Source: RUG12461 sp045661345 (GTDB taxonomy: Bacteria; Bacillota; Clostridia; Lachnospirales; Lachnospiraceae). Taken from it: a stretch of 27,845 nucleotides of DNA. Numbering within the stretch: the stretch's first letter is position 1; each line of letters opens with the position of its first letter. The notes below the pieces were generated by a model that made no database searches, was not told where the DNA came from, and saw nothing but the letters and a program-made list of their open reading frames with translations. The stretch covers positions 1-27,845 of the forward strand of contig JAZRFM010000029.1 of assembly GCA_045661345.1 (NCBI GenBank), given 5' to 3'. Made by a program: the position numbers and the translations under genes. Of the stretch, positions 8,305 to 17,317 are shown in pieces.

Positions 8305-9774
8305 TTAATGCAGCGCCGGGAAGATCTCCTTCATTGCCGGGTAGATCCGGCGGAATTTTTTGTACTGCTCTTCGTATTTGGCACACAATGCCGGATCCGG
8401 CTCCACCGTTCCCACCACCTTCACGATCTTTTCGGCAGCCTCCTCCACGGAGCTGTACTCCCCGCAGGCCACCGCGGCAAGCATGCCCCCGCCCAGGGAA
8501 GGCCCTTCCTCGCTCTCCAGCAGCTCCAGCGGGATTCCGAAGGTATTGGCCACAATCGTCCTCCAAAGGGGACTCTTGGCGCCGCCGCCCACGATCCTGC
8601 TGCTCTTCACCTGCATGCCCAGACTCTTTGCCACCTCCAGGGAATCGCGCAGAGCAAAGGTCACGCCCTCCAGAACCGCCAGTGTCATATCCGCTCTGGA
8701 AGTATCCATCGTCATCCCCGCAAACACCGAGCGTGCTTCCGGGTCGTTCAGGGGAGATCTCTCACCCATCAGATAGGGGAGGAAAAATACATGGTTTTCT
8801 CCCAGATTTTTGATGTTTTCCTGTTCCTTCGCAAACTCCTTCGTCTGCAGGATATCCTCCATCCACCACTTGTTGCAGGAAGCCGCGGAAAGCATACATC
8901 CCATCAGGTGATACTCCCCGTTGGCATCGCAAAACGAATGCAGGGCATTGTGCTCATCCACCCGGAAATGCTTCTGGGAAAGGAAAATGGTACCGCTGGT
9001 CCCGAGAGAGAGATTGCAGTGGTTATCCCCCACTGTCCCTGTCGCCACAGCGGCAGCTGCATTATCCCCGGCACCTGCGGCCACCTTCACATCCTTCGAC
9101 ACGCCCAGGGCATCCGCCACGGACGGCAGAAGGGTACCGATGCACTCATAGCTTTCAAACAGCCGGGGCAGCCAGCTTTCTTCCACGCCGCAGAGCCTGC
9201 ACATCTCCTCGGACCATTTGCGGTTTTTCACATCCAGAAGGAGCATACCGGAGGCATCCGAAACATCCGTCGCATGAACGCCGGTCAGACGATAAGCAAG
9301 GTAGTCCTTCGGCAGCATGATCTTTTTGATCCTTGCATAATTGTCCGGCTCGTTCTCCCTCATCCAGAGGATCTTCGGCGCCGTAAACCCCGCGAAGGCC
9401 ACATTAGCGGTATAAGAAGAGATCCTGTCCCGCCCGATCTCATCATTGAGATAGGCACATTCTTTTGTGCTCCTGCCGTCATTCCAGAGAATGGCAGGAC
9501 GGATCACATGATCCCCGGCATCCAGTGCCACGAGGCCGTGCATCTGCCCGCCGAAGCTGATTCCCCCGAGCTTTGCGTGATCCGTTCCCTCCAAAAGCTC
9601 CTTTAATCCTTCGATACTTTTTTCATACCAGTCTTCCGGATTCTGCTCCGACCATCCGGGACGCGGAAAGCTCATCGGATATTCCTTTGTCACGATTTTT
9701 TCGACGCTCCCGTCGGATCCCATCAGAAGCAGCTTCACGGATGATGTTCCCAGATCAATCCCTGCGTAAAACAT
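8305..9774 (-). CDS. xylB: Xylulokinase
   Basis: A 489-residue FGGY-family sugar kinase, phosphorylating D-xylulose to xylulose 5-phosphate for the pentose phosphate pathway. The N-terminal nucleotide motif is AGIDLGTSSVKLLL. SFGGQMHGLVALD and WNDGRS match the substrate loop with catalytic Asp of xylulokinases, and LSLGTSGTIF is the second ATPase-fold loop. The start at 9774 was chosen over an ATG 10 codons upstream because it follows a GGGGAGGTAAGG site and begins exactly at the kinase fold. Other FGGY kinases are possible but the motifs fit XylB best. No xylose isomerase or transporter gene is nearby. Confidence 0.88.
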   Translation of the reverse strand: MFYAGIDLGTSSVKLLLMGSDGSVEKIVTKEYPMSFPRPGWSEQNPEDWYEKSIEGLKELLEGTDHAKLGGISFGGQMHGLVALDAGDHVIRPAILWNDGRSTKECAYLNDEIGRDRISSYTANVAFAGFTAPKILWMRENEPDNYARIKKIMLPKDYLAYRLTGVHATDVSDASGMLLLDVKNRKWSEEMCRLCGVEESWLPRLFESYECIGTLLPSVADALGVSKDVKVAAGAGDNAAAAVATGTVGDNHCNLSLGTSGTIFLSQKHFRVDEHNALHSFCDANGEYHLMGCMLSAASCNKWWMEDILQTKEFAKEQENIKNLGENHVFFLPYLMGERSPLNDPEARSVFAGMTMDTSRADMTLAVLEGVTFALRDSLEVAKSLGMQVKSSRIVGGGAKSPLWRTIVANTFGIPLELLESEEGPSLGGGMLAAVACGEYSSVEEAAEKIVKVVGTVEPDPALCAKYEEQYKKFRRIYPAMKEIFPALH

Positions 9775-9809
9775 ACACCTTACCTCCCCACAAATACTGT
9801 TCATCCTTC

Positions 9810-9827
9810 GGTGACGACCCCGTCACC
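9810..9827. repeat. Hairpin in the 5' leader of xylB
   Basis: GGTGACG and CGTCACC form a perfect 7-bp stem with a 4-nt loop, between the predicted promoter and the xylB ribosome-binding site. No T-tract follows on either strand, so it is not a terminator. It may stabilise the mRNA or be a regulatory element. Confidence 0.45.
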
Positions 9828-9836
9828 AGCCTGTTT

Positions 9837-9845
9837 ATTATAGCA
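9837..9845 (-). promoter_or_regulatory. Extended -10 promoter for the xylB operon
   Basis: On the minus strand TGCTATAAT is a perfect extended -10 element. The expected -35 position carries only a weak match. It lies in the 84-bp gap between glgP and xylB and would start a transcript running through xylB, the TPR lipoprotein, pyrC, pyrF, MoxR, DUF58 and transglutaminase genes. Confidence 0.6.
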
Positions 9846-9858
9846 CTTTTTTCATGAT

Positions 9859-12111
9859 TTATAATTTCCAGATATCCGCATTGTACTGCGCAATTGTCCG
9901 GTCGGAGGAGAAGAAGCCCGCCTGGCTGATGTTGTGAAGCATCTTCTTTGCCCAGTTCTTACGGTCTTCAAACTCTTTGATGGCAAGATCTCTGGTCTTC
10001 ACATAGTCCTCAAAATCCGGGAAGGTCATAAACCAGTCCTTCTGCAGAAGCTCCTTCTGCAGACGCTCCAGATTCTCCCGGTTCCCCACGGCAAGCATCC
10101 TGTCGCTCAGGATAAAGTCCACTGCCTGCTTGATGGCCGCATCCTTGTCATAGTAATCTTTGGATTTGTAGTCGCCTCTTTCATACCGGGCGATGACGGT
10201 CTCCGAGGATTCCCCGAAGGTATAGATATTCTCTTTTCCCACGAGATCCGCGATCTCGACATTGGCGCCGTCCATGGTGCCGAGGGTGACAGCCCCGTTC
10301 AGCATGAACTTCATGTTGGAGGTGCCGCTGGCCTCCTTGGAGGCAAGGGAAATCTGCTCACTGATGTCACAGGCGGGGATCAGTTTTTCCGCCAGGGTCA
10401 CGTTGTAGTTTTCCACCATCACCACCTTCAGGTAGGGTGAGACCTCCGGATCCTGATTCACGATCTCCTGGAGACACAGGATCAGGTGGATGATGTCCTT
10501 CGCGATCACATAAGCCGGTGCGGCCTTCGCGCCGAAGATCACCGTGATGGGGCGTCCCGGCTTCTTTCCCGCCTTGATCTCAAAATACTTATGGATCACA
10601 TACAACGCGTTCATCTGCTGACGCTTGTACTCATGCAGACGCTTTACCTGGATGTCAAACACGGAATGGGTATCCAGATCGATGTTCTGGGTGCGCTTCA
10701 CATAGGATGCAAGCTCCTTTTTTTTCTCATGCTTCACGGCAAGGAGCTTATCCAGAACCGTGTCGTCATGTTCAAACTGTGCCAGCTTCTTCAGCTCATC
10801 CGCATCCCTTTTCCAACCCTCTCCGATGAGCTCCGTGATGAGGGCAGCCAGCTGTGGGTTACAGGCGGAAAGCCATCTGCGGAAGGTGATGCCGTTGGTC
10901 TTGTTGTTGAACTTCTCCGGATAAAGCCTGTAGAAATTATGGAGCTCCGTCTCCTTCAGAATCTCGGTGTGGAGATAGGCCACGCCATTGACGCTGTAGC
11001 CGTAATGGATGTCGATATGCGCCATATGCACCAGACCGTCTTTGATGATATAGGTGGTCTCGTCGCTGATCTCCTTCCGCACGAGGTTGTCCAGCTCGCG
11101 GATGATCGGCATCAGCTGCGGCACCGCACGGTTCAGGAACTGAACGGGCCATTTTTCCAGAGCTTCCGCCAGAATCGTATGGTTTGTGTATGCGCACACC
11201 TTCCGCACGATGGAGATGGCCTCGGAAAGCAGTATCCCTTCCTCCTGCAGCAGCCGGATCAGCTCCGGGATCACCATCGTCGGATGGGTATCGTTGATCT
11301 GGATCGCCACATAGTCCCAAAGGTCGTGCAGATTGCTGCCGCGTTCCTTCGCTTCATCGAGAATCAGCTGCGCGGCGTTGCTGACCATGAAATACTGCTG
11401 GTACACACGCAGGATCCTTCCCGCGTCGTCCGAATCATCTGGATACAAAAACAGGGTCAGGTTTTCCTGCACATCGTTCTTGTCAAAATGGATGGAGTCT
11501 GCAGGCACGATGCTTTCCTTCACGGTCTCCAGATCAAACAGATGGAGCTTCGTCGTGCGGTTGTTGTATCCCGTGACATCGATATCGTACATCCGGGAGG
11601 TGACAGTAAATCCGCCGAAGCTGACGGTGTACGTCTTCTCCGTCTCCCGCAGCCAGCTCTTGTTCTCGATCCAGGGATTCGGCACCTCGTTTTGCAGACA
11701 GTTTTTGAACACCTGCCGGAACAATCCGAAATGATAGAGGAGTCCAACCCCGTCGGCGTTGAGCCCGAGGGTTGCCATGGAATCCAGAAAGCAGGCCGCC
11801 AGTCTTCCCAGACCACCGTTTCCGAGAGACGGCTCCGGCTCCACCTCCTCGATGGCGGAAAGCTCTTTTCCCGCTTCGGCCAGCTCCTTTTTCACATCCT
11901 CATAGATCCCGAGATTGATCAGATTGTTGGAAAGCAGCTTTCCGATGAGAAACTCCGCCGAGATATAGTAAAGCTTCTTTTTTCCGTCGGTGGTAACCTT
12001 CTTCTCCGAAAGGTCCTTTGTCATGGCAAGCAGGGTGAAATACAGCTCCTCATCGGTACACTGGCGCACCGGTCTCCCATACAGCTTCTTTGCGTAATCT
12101 TCCAGTTTCAT
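9859..12111 (-). CDS. glgP: Glycogen/starch/alpha-glucan phosphorylase
   Basis: A 750-residue GT35 enzyme releasing glucose 1-phosphate from the non-reducing ends of alpha-1,4-glucans. EPSLGNGGLGRLAACFLDS near residue 92 is the family glucan/phosphate-region hallmark. The pyridoxal-phosphate lysine lies near residue 599 in EASGTSNMKFMLNGAV, followed by GTMDGANVEI. It is somewhat shorter than the E. coli enzyme (about 800 residues) but intact at both ends, and such lengths are common in Clostridia. GGAGG precedes the ATG, 17 bp after the aminotransferase gene. No other glycogen genes are in the window. Confidence 0.95.
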   Translation of the reverse strand: MKLEDYAKKLYGRPVRQCTDEELYFTLLAMTKDLSEKKVTTDGKKKLYYISAEFLIGKLLSNNLINLGIYEDVKKELAEAGKELSAIEEVEPEPSLGNGGLGRLAACFLDSMATLGLNADGVGLLYHFGLFRQVFKNCLQNEVPNPWIENKSWLRETEKTYTVSFGGFTVTSRMYDIDVTGYNNRTTKLHLFDLETVKESIVPADSIHFDKNDVQENLTLFLYPDDSDDAGRILRVYQQYFMVSNAAQLILDEAKERGSNLHDLWDYVAIQINDTHPTMVIPELIRLLQEEGILLSEAISIVRKVCAYTNHTILAEALEKWPVQFLNRAVPQLMPIIRELDNLVRKEISDETTYIIKDGLVHMAHIDIHYGYSVNGVAYLHTEILKETELHNFYRLYPEKFNNKTNGITFRRWLSACNPQLAALITELIGEGWKRDADELKKLAQFEHDDTVLDKLLAVKHEKKKELASYVKRTQNIDLDTHSVFDIQVKRLHEYKRQQMNALYVIHKYFEIKAGKKPGRPITVIFGAKAAPAYVIAKDIIHLILCLQEIVNQDPEVSPYLKVVMVENYNVTLAEKLIPACDISEQISLASKEASGTSNMKFMLNGAVTLGTMDGANVEIADLVGKENIYTFGESSETVIARYERGDYKSKDYYDKDAAIKQAVDFILSDRMLAVGNRENLERLQKELLQKDWFMTFPDFEDYVKTRDLAIKEFEDRKNWAKKMLHNISQAGFFSSDRTIAQYNADIWKL

Positions 12112-12128
12112 AAAAAACCTCCATTCTT

Positions 12129-13406
12129 TTACAGGTATTTCTCTATTGCGGCAAGCTTTACACAGATCGCAAAGATCTGTGCAGCCTCTGTCAGCTCATC
12201 AAGGGGCGGATAGGAGGGCGCAATCCGGATCACGGAGTCCTCTGGATCCTTGCCGTAAGGGAAGGGAGCCCCCGCTCCCGTCATGGTCACGCCGCAGTCC
12301 TTTGCCAGGGAGACGATCCTTCTGGCGGTACCCTGTGGTGCATGATAAGCGATAAAATAGCCCCCCAGCGGCTTTTTGAAGGAACCGATGCCCCGGCTGA
12401 CCAGCGCCTCCTCCAGGGTCTTTTCCACCATCTCAAATTTCGGCCGCAGAATGTCCGCGTGTTTCTTCATCTGGGCCGCCACACCATCGGCGTTTTTCAG
12501 GAAACGCACATGCCGCAGCTGGTTGACCTTATCCGGACCGATGGTCTGAATCTTCAGCATCTCGAGTATGCTGTCACGGTTTCTTTTGGAAACCGCCATG
12601 CCGGAGATCCCGCTGCCGGGGAAGGTGATCTTGCTGGTGGACGCGAATTTGTAGACCATATCCGGATGACCGGCATTCTCGCATTCCCGCACCAGATCCG
12701 GGATCTGGGGCTTGCAGTCCTCATAAAGATAATGCACGGAATAGGCATTGTCCCAGAAAATCCTAAAGTCCTCCGCCGCCGGCTCCAGCCGGGCGAACCG
12801 CAGCACGGTTTCATCGGAATAGACGATTCCCTCCGGATTCGTAAACTTCGGCACGCACCAGATTCCCTTTACTGCCGGATCGTTCTTTACGTATTCCTCC
12901 ACCAGATCCATGTCCGGTCCGGTTTCCGTCATGGGGATATTGATCATCTGAATGCCGAAAAACTCCGTAATGGCAAAATGCCTGTCATAACCCGGAACCG
13001 GGCACAAAAACTTCACCTCCGGAAGCTTCCCCCAGGGAGTGGTACCGCAGATGCCGTGGCTCCAGGCTCTGGCGACCATGTCATACATCACGTTCAAAGA
13101 GGAATTACCGAAGCAGATCACATGATCCGGTGTGGTATCCATGATCTCCGCGATCAGGCGCCGTGCCTCCTCGATCCCTTCCAGCTCTCCGTAATTACGG
13201 CAGTCGGTACCGTCCTCCGCCGCCATGCCGTTGAAGGAATTCATCACATCCATCATGGGAAGTGACAGGTTCAGCTGCTCAAGGGAGGGCTTCCCCCGGG
13301 CCATATTCAGCTTCAGCCCGCGCTTCTGATACTCCTCATATGCCTGCTGAAGCTCCTGCTTTTCCTGCAGCAATTCTTCCTTGCTCATTTCCTCCAGTCG
13401 TTTCAT
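12129..13406 (-). CDS. Class I/II aminotransferase (aspartate aminotransferase-like, PF12897 type)
   Basis: A 425-residue PLP-dependent fold-type I aminotransferase. The Schiff-base lysine is near residue 259 in FASTSKITFPGSGISG. GKPSLEQLNLSLP near the N terminus and VICFGNSSLNVMYD match the subgroup formerly named MocR-like aminotransferase, some of whose members act on aspartate or similar amino acids. There is no N-terminal winged-helix domain, so it is an enzyme rather than a MocR/GntR regulator. The amino donor cannot be told from sequence alone. The start follows AAGGAGGC, 8 bp after the rarA stop. Confidence 0.88.
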   Translation of the reverse strand: MKRLEEMSKEELLQEKQELQQAYEEYQKRGLKLNMARGKPSLEQLNLSLPMMDVMNSFNGMAAEDGTDCRNYGELEGIEEARRLIAEIMDTTPDHVICFGNSSLNVMYDMVARAWSHGICGTTPWGKLPEVKFLCPVPGYDRHFAITEFFGIQMINIPMTETGPDMDLVEEYVKNDPAVKGIWCVPKFTNPEGIVYSDETVLRFARLEPAAEDFRIFWDNAYSVHYLYEDCKPQIPDLVRECENAGHPDMVYKFASTSKITFPGSGISGMAVSKRNRDSILEMLKIQTIGPDKVNQLRHVRFLKNADGVAAQMKKHADILRPKFEMVEKTLEEALVSRGIGSFKKPLGGYFIAYHAPQGTARRIVSLAKDCGVTMTGAGAPFPYGKDPEDSVIRIAPSYPPLDELTEAAQIFAICVKLAAIEKYL

Positions 13407-13414
13407 TTGCCTCC

Positions 13415-14740
13415 TTACTCCTTTCCGTCCTGTTTAATCCAATCCAGATAGTGCCGGATCTGTTTTTCATAACCGTTCTCTCCGGGGGTAAAAAATGTCA
13501 CACCCTCCATCCCCTCCGGCAGATACTGCTGCTTCACGTAATGCCGTGGAAAATCATGGGCATAGAGATACCCCTGCTCCCGTTCCATCCCGTGGGAATC
13601 CGCATGCACGTTCTGCAGGTGCCTTGGCACGGGACCTGTGGGATTGTTTTTTACATAGTCGAGAGCCGCGTCAATTCCGAGATAGGATGCGTTGCTCTTC
13701 GGCGCCGTCGCCACATAGACCGCCGCCTCTGCAAGGGGAATCCGCGCCTCCGGCAGTCCGACCCGCTCCACGATCTCAGTTGCCGCCGCCGCCACAACAA
13801 TGGCATTCGGATCTGCCATGCCCACATCCTCCGAGGCACAGATCATGATCCGCCTCGCGATAAACTTGATGTCTTCTCCGGCATAGATCATTTTGGCCAG
13901 ATAATAAAGCGCTGCCTGGGGATCCGATCCCCGCATGCTTTTAATAAACGCGGAAATGGTATCATAATGATTGTCCCCCGTCTTGTCGTATTTGACGACA
14001 CGTTTCTGGATGCATTCCGCCGCCACGTCCCTTGTGATATGGACCAGACCGTCCGCCGATCGCTCCGTCGTCAGGATCCCCAGTTCGATGGCGTTCAACG
14101 CATTTCTGGCATCACCGTTTGCCGCATCCGCAAGAAACGCTCTCGCTTCCTCCTCCAGCACGGCGTGATAGCTGCCCATCCCTTTCTTTTCATCGGTCAC
14201 CGCCCGGTCCAGAAGGACGGCGATATCGTCGGCGGAAAGGGGAAACAGTTCAAAGATCAAAGACCTGGACAAAAGTGCGCCGTTCACCTCAAAGTAGGGG
14301 CTCTCCGTCGTCGCGCCGATCAGGATCACGGTGCCGTCCTCCACAAAGGGAAGCAGATAATCCTGCTGGCCTTTATTGAACCGGTGGATCTCGTCAATAA
14401 ACAGAATCGTGCGCCTCCCGTACATACCGGCATTGTCTTTTGCCTTTTTGACCACTTCCTCCATATCCTTTTTGCCGGCGGAGGTGGCATTGATCTGCGT
14501 GAATTCCGCACTGGTGGTATGGGCGATCACCTGTGCCAGCGTGGTCTTGCCCGTACCCGGAGGACCGTAAAAAATAAGGCTCGTCAGCTTGTCCGCGCGG
14601 ATCGCCCGGGAAAGGAGCTTGTCCTCCCCGATAATATGGGACTGCCCCACCACCTCGGACAGGCTCTCCGGCCGAAGTCTTGCCGCAAGAGGCGATTCCT
14701 TCGTTTGATTCTGCTCACGCATGTATTCAAATAGATCCAT
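13415..14740 (-). CDS. rarA: Replication-associated recombination protein A
   Basis: A 441-residue AAA+ ATPase of the RarA/MgsA/WRNIP1 family, related to clamp-loader subunits and acting at stalled replication forks. Walker A is GPPGTGKT at residues 59-66 and Walker B is FIDEIHRFN near 115. The C-terminal half carries the tetramerisation region with SNASYLGIDAALDYVKN and VPRHLQNVHADS. Length matches the family. The start overlaps the yitT stop by one base (TAATG), implying coupling. No SSB or tRNA-synthetase neighbour is present, unlike some genomes. Confidence 0.94.
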   Translation of the reverse strand: MDLFEYMREQNQTKESPLAARLRPESLSEVVGQSHIIGEDKLLSRAIRADKLTSLIFYGPPGTGKTTLAQVIAHTTSAEFTQINATSAGKKDMEEVVKKAKDNAGMYGRRTILFIDEIHRFNKGQQDYLLPFVEDGTVILIGATTESPYFEVNGALLSRSLIFELFPLSADDIAVLLDRAVTDEKKGMGSYHAVLEEEARAFLADAANGDARNALNAIELGILTTERSADGLVHITRDVAAECIQKRVVKYDKTGDNHYDTISAFIKSMRGSDPQAALYYLAKMIYAGEDIKFIARRIMICASEDVGMADPNAIVVAAAATEIVERVGLPEARIPLAEAAVYVATAPKSNASYLGIDAALDYVKNNPTGPVPRHLQNVHADSHGMEREQGYLYAHDFPRHYVKQQYLPEGMEGVTFFTPGENGYEKQIRHYLDWIKQDGKE

Positions 14741-15696
14741 TACACCACTTTTCTGAGGAAGTTCCCGTCGATCTTCACCCCGTCCGTCTCAATGATAAAG
14801 GCCTGGGGATCATAGCTTTTTACAATGGCCTTCAGCCGTCCCACCTCATACTTGCTCACATAGATGATGAGGATCTTGAGCTCGTCACCGGTAAAGGTCC
14901 CTTTCCCGTCCAGCTGGGTCATCCCCCGGTACAGCCGGCTCATGACCTCCACCTCCATGTCCTTCGTGTCGGAAAGCTTCGTAAGCACCATGACCTGCGT
15001 GTTGATATTCTGCAGGTGGATCTTGTCCGTCGCAATGGAACTGAACACGACATACACCAGAGAATAGATGACGGTGGGGATATCAAAGAGAAAGATCATG
15101 ATCCCGTACAGAACGATATTAAAGGCCAGACTGACATGTCCGACGCTGCTCTTTCCTTTCAGGGCGATCAGCACCATCCCGATGAGGGTCGTGCCGCCGT
15201 CACAGGATCCCATCCACAGGACGATGCCCGTTCCCGTGCCGCAGATCAGCCCCGCAATGATGGAGCCCGTCAGCACATCGGGAAGAAGGGGCTGCTCCGG
15301 AATCGGGATCAGCGCCAGGAGAAGCGACATGGTCGTCACCGTAAAGATGGTTTTGATGAGAAACCGCCGCCGCATTTTCCGGAAGGCAAGGAGGATCGCC
15401 GGCACATTCATCACATAATAAAGGACACCGGAAAGGTCAAAGAGACTGACGTGAACCCCGGCACGTCCCAGGAGATCCTCGATCAGCTGCGCAAAGCCCA
15501 GCAGCCCGCCGGAATACAGATGATTCGGGCGCAGGAAAAAATTGACCCCAAAGGCATAGATGCCCACCCCCAGCAGGATCATGGGGAGCTTTAATCCCTC
15601 TTTTCTGGCTGCGTTTCTGCCCTGGTCATCAGCTGCGATCTTCTTCTCTTCAGAGACCACCAGCTCTTCTATGGAACGTTCTTTCTTCTGCTCCAT
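14740..15696 (-). CDS. YitT family membrane protein
   Basis: A 318-residue membrane protein with five to six hydrophobic segments (former DUF161) and a C-terminal soluble DUF2179 domain of about 85 residues, seen around YVSKYEVGRLKAIVKSYDPQAF. These proteins are widespread in Firmicutes; no function is firmly assigned. The start at 15696 was chosen because it follows an AGGGGGAAG site; a longer reading would begin inside the promoter. A charged stretch of about 40 residues precedes the first helix. It heads the yitT-rarA-aminotransferase-glgP unit. Confidence 0.9.
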   Translation of the reverse strand: MEQKKERSIEELVVSEEKKIAADDQGRNAARKEGLKLPMILLGVGIYAFGVNFFLRPNHLYSGGLLGFAQLIEDLLGRAGVHVSLFDLSGVLYYVMNVPAILLAFRKMRRRFLIKTIFTVTTMSLLLALIPIPEQPLLPDVLTGSIIAGLICGTGTGIVLWMGSCDGGTTLIGMVLIALKGKSSVGHVSLAFNIVLYGIMIFLFDIPTVIYSLVYVVFSSIATDKIHLQNINTQVMVLTKLSDTKDMEVEVMSRLYRGMTQLDGKGTFTGDELKILIIYVSKYEVGRLKAIVKSYDPQAFIIETDGVKIDGNFLRKVV

Positions 15697-15730
15697 GACT
15701 TCCCCCTGATAAAGACCTTTCCAAGCCCAC

Positions 15731-15759
15731 ATTTTATCAGATTTTTGCCGGAATCGCAA
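15731..15759 (-). promoter_or_regulatory. Sigma-A promoter for the yitT-rarA-glgP unit
   Basis: On the minus strand TTGCGA, a 17-bp spacer and TAAAAT with an upstream TG (extended -10) lie 35 bp before the yitT start codon. It is just downstream of the transporter terminator, so it begins an independent transcript. Confidence 0.7.
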
Positions 15760-15781
15760 ACCGCTGTGCCAGGGCACAAAG

Positions 15782-15818
15782 AAAACCGGCCCTGTAAAAC
15801 AACAGGGTCGGTTTTTTT
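15782..15818 (-). terminator. Rho-independent terminator after the NSS transporter gene
   Basis: CCGGCCCTGT and ACAGGGTCGG form a 10-bp stem (one G-U pair) with a 6-nt loop. A-run and T-run flank it, with seven T on the plus strand and TTTTCTTT on the minus strand. It begins 14 bp after the transporter stop and separates it from the yitT promoter. Confidence 0.85.
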
Positions 15819-15831
15819 ACCCAAAACTTCA

Positions 15832-17220
15832 TCAGTGAAGGAAGGATTCCACCAGCAGGATCACCAGCAAAACAGGAACAACAAACTTGACCATCACAAT
15901 GAAAAGATATTTCCGCCGGAATTTCTCCCCGTTTTTCGTGACCTCCTCGATCAGGGTACGGGGCTTGATGACCCATCCCACCAGGATACAGGTGGCAATG
16001 GCCACAATCGGCATCAGAAGATTGTTGCTGATATAATCCAATACGTCCAGAAGCTGCGCGGATGCGCCGTTGGGAAGGGTAATGTTGAAATAGAGCTTGT
16101 TGTACCCGAGACAGACCAGAATCGCGCCGATCAGCGCGCAGAGACTCTCCAGCGTGGTCGCCCGGCGCCGTTTCATATGCCATCCGTCCATCAGGATTGC
16201 CACCACTGCCTCCAGGATGGACACGGAGCTTGTAATCGCCGCCAGCAGCACCAGCGCGAAAAAGAGACTTCCCACCACCGTACCGATCTTTCCCATGTGT
16301 AAAAAGACATTGGGAAGTGCCTCAAACATGAGCCCCGGTCCGGCCTGCATGCCCTCCCTGCCCATGAACACATATACCGCAGGGATAATCATAACACCTG
16401 CCAGAAACGCGATAACCGTGTCAAAAATCTCGATATGCGTGATGGCTCTGCCGAGATTCGTATCATCCCGCATATAGGAACCGTAGGCGATCATAATACC
16501 CATGGCCACGCTCAGACTGTAAAACAGCTGCCCCATGGCATCCATCGCCGTATTGATAAACTCCCCCGCTGTCAGATGCGAGACATCCACGGCAACCAGG
16601 ATCTTCAGCCCCTCCAGACCGGTGCGCTTTACACCGCTGTCATCCGTATGGGAAATCGTCAGGGAGTAGATCGCAATGAGGATGATCAGCACCACCAGTG
16701 CCGGCATCGCGATCCTGGAAAACTTTTCGATCCCTTTCTCCACGCCTCCCAGCACCACGATGATTGTTAATGCGAGAAAAACCACACTCATCACAATGGG
16801 GGTATCCGTTTCGGAAAGGAATCCGGTAAAGTAGCCCTCCGTCGCGGCTGCCTCGCCGTTGCCGGTCACAAAAGCGAGAAAGTATTTCAATACCCAGCCG
16901 CCGATCACACAATAGTAGGGCATGATGATCACGGGAACGAGACAGGCAATATAACCCAGAGGCTTCCATTTGGGGGCAAGGGCCCCGTAGGCTGTCAGGG
17001 GACTTTGCCTGGTTTTTCGGCCGATGGCGATTTCCACCGTCAGAAGCGTAAATCCGAAGGTCAGCACCAGAACGAGATAGACGAGAAGGAACAATCCGCC
17101 GCCGTCCCTGGCAGCAAGATAGGGGAACCGCCAAATGTTCCCCAATCCTACAGCACTTCCCGCAGCCGCCAGGACAAATCCCAGCGACCCGGTAAAGGAA
17201 TTTCGCGCTTTACTTTCCAT
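15832..17220 (-). CDS. Sodium-dependent transporter, NSS/SNF family
   Basis: A 462-residue membrane protein of the neurotransmitter:sodium symporter family (LeuT fold), probably importing an amino acid with Na+. The TM1 hallmark AAAGSAVGLGNIWRFPYLA, with the unwound Gly/Asn sodium-site segment, is intact near residues 20-38; about 11 to 12 hydrophobic segments follow. Bacterial homologues of this type usually have 11 helices. The start at 17220 lies 11 bp after a GAGGGGAG site; a nearer TTG two codons upstream is possible. It lies 97 bp after clpB in the same direction, with no obvious terminator between, so some read-through from clpB is possible. Confidence 0.92.
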   Translation of the reverse strand: MESKARNSFTGSLGFVLAAAGSAVGLGNIWRFPYLAARDGGGLFLLVYLVLVLTFGFTLLTVEIAIGRKTRQSPLTAYGALAPKWKPLGYIACLVPVIIMPYYCVIGGWVLKYFLAFVTGNGEAAATEGYFTGFLSETDTPIVMSVVFLALTIIVVLGGVEKGIEKFSRIAMPALVVLIILIAIYSLTISHTDDSGVKRTGLEGLKILVAVDVSHLTAGEFINTAMDAMGQLFYSLSVAMGIMIAYGSYMRDDTNLGRAITHIEIFDTVIAFLAGVMIIPAVYVFMGREGMQAGPGLMFEALPNVFLHMGKIGTVVGSLFFALVLLAAITSSVSILEAVVAILMDGWHMKRRRATTLESLCALIGAILVCLGYNKLYFNITLPNGASAQLLDVLDYISNNLLMPIVAIATCILVGWVIKPRTLIEEVTKNGEKFRRKYLFIVMVKFVVPVLLVILLVESFLH

Positions 17221-17317
17221 AACCAAACTGTCTCCCCTCAGAACGGCCGCCTGTCTTTCCATGCTTCTCCAAACGGCTGTCTGTCCTGCCTGTGCTCCTC
17301 AACACGGCAGTCTGCGT

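Noticed and set aside
7741..9606. Long plus-strand open frame opposite xylB and the TPR lipoprotein
   Set aside because: It is antisense to two convincing genes and has no recognisable domain or ribosome-binding site; long shadows are common opposite G+C-rich genes.
9810..9827. Terminator between glgP and xylB
   Set aside because: The stem is good but no T-tract follows on the minus strand, and the extended -10 promoter lies upstream of it, so it is in the xylB leader.
10486..12213. Long plus-strand open frame opposite glgP
   Set aside because: It is fully antisense to a clear glycogen phosphorylase and its translation is His/Arg/Leu-rich without domain pattern.
13262..14734. Long plus-strand open frame opposite rarA
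   Set aside because: It is antisense to an intact RarA with all motifs, so this is a composition artefact.
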